A stretch of DNA of 25,737 nt from NCBI RefSeq assembly GCF_001039355.2, contig NW_019775862.1, positions 29,467 through 55,203 on the forward strand, in the 5' to 3' direction. The DNA comes from Lingula anatina (Eukaryota; Brachiopoda; Lingulata; Lingulida; Lingulidae). Positions 10,588 to 22,300 of this stretch are shown one piece after another. The notes beneath the pieces are model-generated. The model did no database searches. It was not told where the DNA came from and saw only the letters and a list, made by a program, of their open reading frames with translations. Every line of letters begins with the position of its first letter. The stretch's first letter is position 1. The position numbers and the translations under genes are program-made.

Positions 10588-13500
10588 TAAACAGGATTTT
10601 ACAACAACAACAACAACAATAATAATAATGATGTCGAAACGAACTGCATGATAAAGTGATAAACGTCAGAACTTGCTTCAAGAGCTGATATATTCCTCCA
10701 TCAATGTAATGCCAATTAGAAGCAATAAACGGAAAAAATTAAAAACAAAAAGAACTAACGGAAATCTAATACTGTAATGACCTACTTGTAAAGTTTCTTT
10801 AGTTTTGCTACCCCTGAATATTTCAGTCTAAAGGCTTTTGGACCAGTCAGGAAATCGTCAAATGTTTTGGCTCTGTTTCCGCCACACAACTCGCGCCAAG
10901 AGTTGTACCCTGAAAAAAAAAAGAAATCAAATAGATTCTATAAGTACATGTATTTCATGTATACTCTATCTACCTATCCTTTCTATCTATCTATCTATGT
11001 GTAGTTAGATTGAAAAATTGATATATAGATAGGCAGCATTCAAAACGGTGGACTAACTAGTCCGAGGGTCAAATATGGCCGACCCACTTGAATACTTCCC
11101 CAAGGGATATCTACAGACTTGACATTTAATATGGAATATTTTAGTTTCGAAGGTATGCCTTGGTAAAAATGCGTTCTTTTTTCAAAAAAAAAAAAAAAAA
11201 AATCCGATCTCATATAAGATATGTGAATGGAGATGTGTGTAGTCAGGTGTGTCGCTAAAAATGAACTGACTACCATGTCTATTGCACTGCTGTATTGTGC
11301 ATTATGCAATGATTTAATTGGGTAGTGCTCCTTTGGACTGGTCCATGCTTGGGTGTGCCAAAGCATGGTTCTGTCAAAAAAAGTATCCATATGTCGGCAA
11401 CTATTGCATAAAAAATTTGAAATTTTGCATGCAAGCGGTCGGTTTTGCAGTGCGTAAAAAGAACTAAGTGGTGTTTTATAAAAAATTTTTATCTGTGGTA
11501 GAATGGTGCTAAAAAGACAGACATTGCCAGACAGATTATTGCGCCAAATAGAACGGTCCGCACAGTTTTATAGAGTAATGCCCAGACTGATGTACCTACA
11601 CAGAGGCCACACCCAATGTATCAAAATCTTCCCACCAGGGTACAGGACCCACTGCCTTTCGGGATATGGTGCTGCAACTAAACAAAAAACACCCAGTCCG
11701 TTCAGAATGAGGGGTAAATTGCTATCAAAACGCGTTTTTCAAGGCCCTTATCGAAAAGCAAACTTGTTTAAGCAGGTTAGAATACCAGACGACCTCCGGG
11801 GAACCCACTGTAAACGGCAAAACAGCATCATCTGTTTCTTTAATGAACTGGGGACCATGACCGTTTCTGGGTAGAACACTGAAATCGCGTGGCTTTCTTT
11901 GCTGAGGTCAGATTTCACCTGTACCGCTCAATTAGTCAAAACAGAGTTTACAGACATCCAGAAGAGGCCTATGATGAAGAGTGTGTCGAGTCTATAAAGT
12001 GACTAGGGTCATTGACAGCGTCAGTATTTGGACTGGATACCACATTGGTGCCAAAACACCAATAGTAGTCATCTGTGAAAACCTGAACCAGACCAAATTA
12101 AGGAATAATCTGGGAACCACTTGACTATCATTTGATAGGGGGCGCCTTAGGAACAATTTTAGGTAGCACGGTGAAAGTGCCGGTTCACACAGAGCACTTT
12201 TATTAGCAGATAACTTACAGAAAGAGCAGAATGAGCAGCAACCTTGGTCATCAATATTGCCAAATTTGAACCACATAGACAATATGTGGGTAGGCCATTA
12301 CTAGCCGAACCAACGGCCTACATGTCNNNNNNNNNNNNNNNNNNNNNNNNNNNNNNNNNNNNNNNNNNNNNNNNNNNNNNNNNNNNNNNNNNNNNNNNNN
12401 NNNNNNNNNNNNNNNNNNNNNNNNNNNNNNNNNNNNNNNNNNNNNNNNNNNNNNNNNNNNNNNNNNNNNNNNNNNNNNNNNNNNNNNNNNNNNNNNNNNN
12501 NNNNNNNNNNNNNNNNNNNNNNNNNNNNNNNNNNNNNNNNNNNNNNNNNNNNNNNNNNNNTAAGCGTCTGTCCCGCCTACTAAAAGCTGTAAGGGGGTAA
12601 TTAACTATGGTGCCCTCTCGGCTGACTGCAATTTAGCGTGAACCCCCAGGGAGTTAGGTCGATCTAAATCTTAATCTTTAGATCGATCTAAAACTCTGGG
12701 AAAGCACCCATACTTACTGTAGAAAAGTCATGGTTCTCTATAATTCTATGGTTGACGTCAGAGCGTCTGCGTATGGTGGGGACGGTGCTATGCCCGAAAC
12801 GGAAGGCAGAAGTTGCAAACATGTTACTCACTCCGGGATCTATATTTTTGTCATAACCTGAAATACAGCACTTTGAATTAAATATTTATTAAATATTATA
12901 CCAGTTCATTTTGGTACAAGTAACTTAACCAAATATTCTTAAACTAAGATAACAACCACGGCTTTGAAATAAGTTTTTAAAAGACAGCTTTAATGCAGAC
13001 AAACAGAAAATCACATCAAATATAGAGAATCCTGAACTTCAAATAAAAACGTTCTCCCTCTCGCTCTCTCTTAGCAAAGTTTAGTTTCAGATACTCATTA
13101 ACCTAATGTTTTAAACCGCAATTAACACGTGCGTAAGGTATAAAGTATCACATGCTTTACCACTCGTCACTCTCGGTCACAACTCTCTCACGGCGCAACA
13201 ATCGCATTTCTTAACATGTCAAATTCAGACAATATCATTTACTCACCAGTGAAATAACCTTCTTTAAGTGGATTGAGTCGGTGTAAGGCCATGGCATCAG
13301 GTCCTATGATGATCGGCAGGTATTCGTTGTAGACTATGTACTGCCACTGGGCAATGTTAATTCTCCTGGCCTCCTGATAAAGACGCTCGCCGCTCCAGTG
13401 GGGGTTAAGGCGGTGAAGTTCCGCCTCCAGTCTATTGTGTTCTCGCACCCATATGTGGTGATTGGCCATCAGACCCATCTGTTCGTTTAATCTGATGTCA

Positions 13501-14405
13501 CCTGTAAATAAATAAATAAGTAAATGAATCATAAAGATTAAATGACGTTTACCGTCATACATAAAGTTGACAGTCTGGGAATGCACGGCGACTCACTTAA
13601 AACGCAACAAGGGGAACTTGGATTCAGGAAGGGGATCTACCTTTTCTACCTTTAGCTTCAGTTGTGCACAATATAACTGTATTCTTGCCCAATGAGCAGT
13701 ATTTAAAGAGATGACTAGACTTCATTTTGCAGGAAAAGTAGGCCTACGTGTCATAAAACGAATTTTCCTCCGGTAAACGACTATATTCCTATTACCAACC
13801 AACGGCTAACGAATCAGTTCCGGCATTCAAAGTTAGTCGAATGTTTTTGATAAGTGTGCATCTCCCAAGAGATTGTATTAATATCTTAAAAGGGTAGCCG
13901 TCTTTGAGGGTCCACGTGGTCCGATGTCAAGTACAGATATCAGAATAATTGCAATAACCGCCGTTTTGGTTGTAAAGCGGGATTGAATGTACAGTGTATT
14001 CTGTCTATGCGTTGTTTACAATGCATTTATTTTAGATTTTTGAATCGCATATAAAGAGTTGTTACCCCTTCAAGTTCATAATGTATGCCGTCCGCAGCTG
14101 CCTGCGGTGTAGAAACTACAGCTGTTATAAGCTGTAATAAAACTTTCTGCCTGCGATAATTAAACTGTTTGTTGTTACATTACTCGTGTAATGGTACGTA
14201 AACTTTGCAATGATCCCCAGAGGCAAATATCCACGATAAAGGACGCTCCAATATTACAGCACCTCACCTGCAAGGAAGCACGTGACTGTCTCGTTGACCT
14301 CGCGGCATGTCGGGTCGTCACGTGATGGGAGGAGGGGCTTCAAGTTTGGATTGAAAGGATGGGGTTTTGTCCTAAGCTTTCCTCTACCTTCAAAATACAA
14401 AACAA

Positions 14406-14464
<59 letters not shown>

Positions 14465-15286
14465 GTTACTGCATGTTCATACATGTTCAAATTACATAAT
14501 TCAATAAATATGAAAATCACGAAGGTCGATATATAAATGTATGTTCAAATAACAATAATCGATGCAGATGCATATTAAAATTGTGATACATATTCAAATT
14601 ACTAAAGTCAATAGCCTACATATTCAAATTATACATGTAGAATTCTAGTAATATTTAAGGGCTGTCCAAAACAAAGGAGAATGGAGATCTATGTCGGCAA
14701 TACCTTAAATCAATATCTAACATGTCTTATCGTAGGTCTCACTTTTAGACTGAACTGCCTACGAACACATTACTCTGTACTCCAAAATTCTACCCACTTG
14801 GATCTTGATCCCGGAGGTTTTTGGCGTCCTCGTCTGTGTTCCCGTATACCAGAGACTGATCAAGGTACGCCGTGATGGCGTTAGTCTGCTCACGGACGCC
14901 TTGGAAGAAAGGAAAAAAGGCGTGAATCACATCTTTTTACGACAAAACTTGTTTACATCGGTACACTGTTTAACTGCGCACTTACACTTCGGATTGTGTA
15001 TTAGTACTAGTAAATCCATGCAGGGAAGACCTGTTTTAGTGCACAATTCAAGTTAACCTTTTTTCATAGCAGACCTCCCCCCCCCCCCTTTTTTTTTTGG
15101 GGGGGGGGAGGGGGGTTGACACTTTAAGTTAGTCACCAAGGTATCCAATCTCCAAAACATTGGCAGAATTACGACCATTAAACCAGTTTTTTGAGTTTCT
15201 AGTTTTGGGTCATTCTTGGACATGTATAAGGCGATAAAAACCGATCGTAACAGTTAGAACATCCATTCATAACCGAACAGTGCCAA

Positions 15287-15323
<37 letters not shown>

Positions 15324-16277
15324 TGCTATTTTAACAGCATGACGTTTATCAGTTTGTTTACCAAATGTACACCCTGCGCGTTGTGCCGCTGAGCTGCGCA
15401 CAAATTTGAAGCACGGTTTCGTAACATTGTCGGAATCATTCGGAGGGACGAATATTGGCGAACAGGAAGCCAATTCTCCGGGCCCCGTAGAACAATCGTC
15501 CGGGCCACATTTAACGTCAATCGTCACCTCAGTGCCATTCTCTGAAACAGATAGATAGATCATATACATGTACATATATTCCGTTTTTACATATCCAGTT
15601 CGCCAGGGGCACCTTTGGGAAATGTCTCGATCTGACAGGTGGCCTAACAGGGTTTCTGAAAAAAATCTTTTTTTTTTATAGAAAATATAAAGAAACGTGA
15701 CTTAAATATGCATTGAGTACAAACACCTTAAGTATGGTGGGCGTGCAACACTTTTTTTTTTCAAAATATCGGCCCACAATTTATATAAACACTACACTGT
15801 ACATGTACGGCACTTACTTTCAGGAAGTGCTAAAATGAACTCTTTCAAAATTTCTTTCTTGAGACGTGACTTAGACTACTATCAATACGTAATTTCAAGA
15901 AAGTAGGTTAAAATGAGCTCCTCTGTGATCATGAAACACACATAGTTGGATGAGTTTTAGTAAATTTTATCAACTTTAAAATACACTCAACTATGCACAT
16001 TCATATTACCCAACAAAGGAAAAGTCAATGATAAACATATAAGACCTATAAAGTATTGTGTTTAACAAACAGGATTATTTACTCACCTAGAATCTTCAAT
16101 ATTTTGGTCAGCGGTGCCCGGTCATAATCATGGTCAAGGAACTGGCCAAACTCCATGGTAAACTCGGTGATCAGGTGCATGGGGACGCTGATATCCTCGT
16201 GAAGAGCGGTACTAATTAAGCGGGCGCTAGGCAGCTCATTGCCATGCTTATCTCGTCTCAAAGAACCCACACCTGGC

Positions 16278-16319
<42 letters not shown>

Positions 16320-19300
16320 TAACGTATTTCTTGATACTGCGCTACACATGCGTTTCAGGGCCGTTTAGATATAAAACTATTAATACTAAAACTACACATT
16401 TTGAATAAAAAAATAATATTTAAGTACTTAAAACTAAAACTAAAAGATGCAAGTAAACTAAAATATTCTGTAGATAAAATATTTTCAAATGCTTTTAAAA
16501 AAAATGTAAGAGTCATTAAAAGACACATTAAATGTGGTAACAAAATTAGACCATTAAATTAGTGCGGCAGTCTCAAAACCCCTGTGACCACATGTTTAAG
16601 AGTCTTTTTTGAATCATTTTGCTTAAATTGAAATTCGATTGAAAAGTTTTTCAGTATAATGATAATAATAATAATAATAATAATAATAATTTTTTGTCAC
16701 AAATATTTGCAAGCGAACTTGTTAAAGAGGGTAAAAAACCCTTTGGGTACTCTTGCAGTAGGCTGCATTTTATATCCAATCAAAATGCATCAAAGCGCGC
16801 CACGCCATGTAATACATAATAAGGTTGTGACTGAATCACTAGTTAGTGCGAAAAAGCATACAGGACACCAACCGTCCAGCGAGGAGCCTGTTCAGCTAAA
16901 GGTAAGAAACGCTAGTTCTGGTATCCACTTTCTCTTCCATCCCTTTTCTACAACTATCCTCTTCTATTTATTTTCCTCTCACTTCTCTCCCTTTTCAACT
17001 ATTCCACCTTACACTTTTGCCTTATTTAAGAGATAGTTATTTTTCTCAAGTGGGTAAGAGATAGATGGGTATTAAGATTAAATTCTAAAATCATTGAAAT
17101 AAAATTTTACACTGTTTGTGAGATGTGCGAGGAACAATGAATAAAACCATTTGAAATCAATGGGCATTGATAGATCCTATCTTCACTACCCTAGGTTCTA
17201 GATTCCGGTATTGCCAGCTCGATCTTGATTTCATATATAACCCATATCAACAATACCTAGTAAAAGCGACTCCATCACAAGGTATATTTAAGCTAGTTAG
17301 CTTTTACGTTGCTCTGACACTCAGGGTAATCTTCACGTTTTCATTAAGGGCTTTGTCTTAAAAACACATGCTTATCTTGGGAAATAAAAATATATGTGTA
17401 AAATGTACCCTGTCACCCTGTTGAGAAATCTCAAGGCTGATTACGTGCCTGGTAATTGTTTGCATAACTGCTCAGGCACTGCCACTTAGCAGGTCCAGTC
17501 TAAGTCTGCGTGACAGCAATCAAGACAGTTCATTGCTCTGACTTTAATCACTTGCTCTTCTGTGACAGATAAAAAAGCCTTAGACTGGTTGCGTAACAAG
17601 CAGTTATCACATCGTTGTGAGGCTCAGCTTATGCAGAGCGAGTACAAAGCCTTTGGCGCGCGCGCAGAGATAATTGTTTCCACATGGGATGACTTCAGCC
17701 TAAAATGACCATCTATCTATCTAGAGACATATCTGTGAATATCTGTAAAAATATATCAGTCGCCCTGGTAAAGGGTATTTAAAGTGGAGGGTACAGCGGT
17801 AGCTCCTGTAGAAATGGTCATATTCGCCAGGAAACAGCGGAAATGTTTATAATCGTGTGTCGTAATATTACAGCTTATAAATGGCAGATATCTCTCTCTC
17901 CCTCTCTCTCCCTCTCTCTCTCTGTGTTCTTGATTCAGATTCTGTTATACTTCAGTACATTTCCACCTTACATAGGATAAATGGTTGGAAGTAGATCTAA
18001 TTGAATTCTATGGAAAATTAAGAAACGAGCAAAAAATTCTCAGCAGCATTTAACATGAAATCCTGGTAAGAAAGCTTGGAGTGACATGTTGTTGTAATTA
18101 TACCGCCTAGTCAATGGTAAGATAATATGTTGTGCCCGGTTGAGGTATTGCAGCTTGAAGTGCCATGCCGTTATAATCATACTGCCTAGTCAGTGGTTAG
18201 AAAATAGGTTGTGCCCGGTTCAGGTATTAAATTGACTCACAAATTTGTCGGGCTCAAATGGAAATCTCGCCTCTCTCTTGATGATAATTGAGGCTTATCA
18301 ATGTACAAAAATTGCCCTGCTTTTTGTTTATCATAAGTGGGCCATTATTTTTACGACATGTATGGGTTATAATACTGGCCTATAAACCAGACGCAACCTT
18401 GACCTTGAGTGATTCAGAGTCTGGTTGTTTGTCACCTAAAAACTAGACAGGCCGACAATAGCTTTAGGTATATATTTTACAACTCATTTATGACACTTTA
18501 ACACGCAATAATCGTATAATTTCAAATTCTAAGAAAAACGTTTAATGTATTTTTTAGACCGTAGGGATGATAGCTGGATCCGAACACCTTGTATAACAAG
18601 ATTAAAACAACCCATTATTTAGAAGTACAAGCAAAATTAGATTTAAGTAAGGGGATATGAAACATTCAGGCAGATTCAAACGTAGAAATAAATCAAAATA
18701 TGGGGAATGTTTTCGAGCCGAAATTCATAAATAAAAATCAACTGTGGAAGCCCTAAGGGAACATTGATCTCAACAAAGAATACAAGCCATTGCTGGCCAT
18801 CATCATGTCTAAAACAAGGCCTGCGACACTGGCGACATACGGGGGAAACTAGGAAAACTAGCAAAAGCGTGGAAGAAACCGCGTGTGACGATAGTGACCT
18901 TTATAGCAATAGAGGTGAACTATTACAGTCAAGTTATAAAAAAGCAACATACAAAACTCGTAAATGCATTCTAATGTGCAAGATATAAACTCTACAAAAC
19001 GTAAGCGAAAACGTCTCTTACTGTTAGCTCAGCACCCTTAACCCTCGATCTTTGAAAAGTCGTTTTGTCTTCTTTTTCTCTTATTTACTAATTCCGTTAC
19101 AGGTGCACTTGGATATGAGAGCATTCTGTGATAGGTTCACTATGTTCTCTTTACCAATGAAACTATCAGTCGATCCAACTCCGCGGAGATTCTAGCTAAA
19201 TGCAGTGAGATTAACGGATTAACATGCGTCCTTGTGGCGTGGCGTACACTACAGAAAAAACAAGTAAATATATGAGTACAGTACGTGCTACTATGTAAAC

Positions 19301-22300
19301 TGATTGCATTCCGCGAGATGCCTGATTTGGATCGGTCTATGTATAGTTTCAAGTGTCTAAGGAATCATTCCCAGACCCTATCCTACTTACTGTGGATCAA
19401 TCTATCTCTGAGGGGGTTTCTCGCTAAATGGGTAATCAATTATCGTTTAGCAGCTTCAGTGGGCATGGATCGATCCTGTTAGATCGATATAGGTATGTGG
19501 AACCCAGTCTTAAATACCCTCTAGCAGCTTCAGTAGGCGTCACAGACATCTAAGCCGCTTAAGTTGATTGCAATTTAGCGAGAACCCCTCAGAGATAGCT
19601 TCACAGTTAGTACGAAAGGGTCTGGGAATGGTCCCTATGACTGCAGTAACAATCTTAAGTAACGTTTATATAACGACTGAACTAATGAAGACTAATGATG
19701 GACACACAATGCACACTAATTACTGGTATATTAAATGAACCTTTAGCGAGCGCAAAGCAATGTCGTAAGTACACCTTGTGTAGAAATATTTCGCCCAGTG
19801 GATGCCATATTAGTATCAAATTGGTAGCCCACATCTAACAGGAACAAAAAGATAATTCATTAAAAAAAAGAAAAACAATTCTACGTTAAAGTACTGTTTT
19901 CAAAAGTGTTGCATTTGAGTCCCACCTAAGCCACGAAATTCAAGGAAAAAAGGGATAATTGACTAAAGTGACAGAGCCCCTATAAACTGCGCATATTGAA
20001 CTACAGCACACAGGGAACACACACAGGGTAGTAATAGAAACACTATAGACTAATGCGTTAATAGAGACAACAAAAGAGTTTTATATTTTATAAGGAATCA
20101 CGCACTTTCCCTGATTCCATCCTTGCCCTTACTATCCAAACACAAAAATGTACTGTTTTGGTCTGAGGTTTATGAGCGAAACACCTCCCCTTACCCTCGG
20201 TCCACAACATTTTACAAAATAATGATTTTTTTTAAAAATTACTTACCGTCGCCGTATTCAGCCTGAAGTAACCGGAAGAATTCTACGAAGGACTTTCCCC
20301 AAATTGGCGTCTGGAGATTATTACACGAGCCGTCGATTGTCCTGTAAACGGCGTAGGGATCACATTGCGGGGCAAACTTGTAACACGGCTGGATCTTATC
20401 GCTGATTGGTTCCGTGCCTTCAAAGGTTCTGTCGGGCACGGTGAATATCATACCAGGCTCATACACTTGCCGATACCTAAGCATAAAAAGATGGTAGTCA
20501 TGATTCCCTTATGACGATTTCACGACATTTATTATATTTGATTATTTTACTTCATTACTTGAACTAACATTTGTACATTGCGCCATTTTCTCTAAGTAAT
20601 ACAATGGGTATTGAACCTAAATCAACTTCACCTACATGACCCTGCCACCTACCCTCATCCACTTAAAATTATCTTCACTTTTGTGGATTAAAATTATATT
20701 GTTTAGAAAAGTGAACTTCAGAGTATTTTTATAAAAATGTCGAAAAGTCAAAGCAAAATAAAAAAAAACAAAAAAACAAAACAAACAAACAAATAACCAT
20801 ATTACATAGTCACGTACATGTATTTTGATGCTCGCCATTTGATGGACAGCGGACAAATATCAGATGATATTAACCTCCCAGCCGGTGAACTTAGGTTTGG
20901 ATTTTATTTATGAAAAAAAGACTCAGCATTTTGGGGGGATCAAGTCAGGCTCCTCTGACTTCCCACTTCACATCAGGCTTTTAGGCCACCACGCTCATAC
21001 CAATGGCGTACAAATCCGTTTACTAAGCCAATTCAGGCAGTTAGCTTATCTCATTTTTAAATGGTTCAAAGTTGCATGTCTACGTGCCTTTATTTAACAC
21101 GATGGGATTTTTTCAAAGGATAGAAATTAAAAATAATTACATATTTAATTGGTATCATAACAAATTGTTGGTTCTTCTTTGTATTGACGTGCACGTTAAG
21201 TTGTCACTAGTGTACGACTGGTCGCGACATAACGTAACTATTGGGGAGTGTCTTTTTCAAAATGTAACAAAACAGTTACAGTTCGCGTTCGGCGTCTGTC
21301 ATTTATCCCAACCTAGTCAATAATTTGTCAAGTTGACCTGACCTTAAGTCTAAAATAATAATAATAATAAAATCGTGGGTCTACCACCGTTGTAACCATC
21401 ATGGGTGCGATATGATTATATACTGGTCTAAAGTAGTGATTGTCCTTCTTAAACTACTGAGTCGTTTAATTTTTTTATCTTTTACCTTTTTAAAAGTTCT
21501 CCGAATATTCCCGTCTGGAGCTGACCAGTGAAATCGATGAATTTCGTGAAGACGCTGCCACCCTTCATGTTCTCAGCTATGACATCGAAGCCAAATAGGA
21601 ATCTTCTCGCCTCAGCTGGTTGCAAATGTTGATGGAAAGAAATGTATAAATTGCTTAATTTCGTTATTACGAGAAAGGAATTTAGACGCGTTTCAGTGTA
21701 TGCGTTGGTTTAGATGCATGNGTTATATTTGAAAAATAATGACGTTGCATACGTAGCTTAGTTCATGGGGCTTACTTTGAAACCGATTTTGTTACTCTAA
21801 CTCATTCTTAGTTGGCTCTACAAGGCCAAAAGTGTCTAACTGGGCCAACTAGCCCCGGTCTCCCCTACAAAACTCGTAAATGCATTCTAATGTGCAAGAT
21901 ATAAACTCTACAAAACGTAAGCGAAAACGTCTCTTACTGTTAGCTCAGCACCCTTAACCCTCGATCTTTGAAAAGTCGTTTTGTCTTCTTTTTCTCTTAT
22001 TTACTAATTCCGTTACAGGTGCACTTGGATATGAGAGCATTCTGTGATAGGTTCACTATGTTCTCTTTACCAATGAAACTATCAGTCGATCCAACTCCGC
22101 GGAGATTCTAGCTAAATGCAGTGAGATTAACGGATTAACATGCGTCCTTGTGGCGTGGCGTACACTACAGAAAAAACAAGTAAATATAGGAGTACAGTAC
22201 GTGCTACTATGTAAACTGATTGTATTCAGCGAGATGCCTGAGTTGGATCGGTCTATGTATAGTTTCAAGTGTCTAAGGAATCATTCCCAGACCCTATCCT

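Larger units (their letters stand above)
16273..20246 (-). other. Peroxidase intron 4 (about 4 kb)
   Basis: Holds (AAT)n at 16280-16318 and 16661-16690, (CT)n at 17891-17923, a 79-bp tandem repeat at 18074-18229, and the left part of duplication D2 with its inverted-repeat element. The open frames of 60-125 codons here lack domains and splice partners. Confidence 0.6.
18950..21718 (+). repeat. Tandem duplication D2, copy 1 (contains peroxidase exons 3 and 4)
   Basis: It starts at TACAAAACTCGTAAATGC and ends at TGGTTTAGATGCA, just before the N at 21721. It matches 21866-24553 at an initial offset of 2916. Exons are identical by eye; introns differ by scattered substitutions, small indels and one 79-nt indel. 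Confidence 0.92.

Noticed and set aside
11040-11390. 116-codon minus-strand frame
   Set aside because: Contains a long Phe run from a poly(A) tract and no peroxidase motif; not accepted as the missing exon.
12244-12600. Open frame spanning the run of N
   Set aside because: Most of it is unknown sequence translated as X; its left part overlaps the Tc1 fossil in a different frame.
14282-14536. Plus-strand frame with a long Tyr-Ile run
   Set aside because: Antisense of exon 8 continued through an (AT)n microsatellite.
15326-15520. Minus-strand 64-codon frame
   Set aside because: Out-of-frame shadow of peroxidase exon 6.
19140-19482. Overlapping open frames on both strands, repeated at 22056-22398
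   Set aside because: They lie on the inverted-repeat element inside the duplication and have no protein signature.
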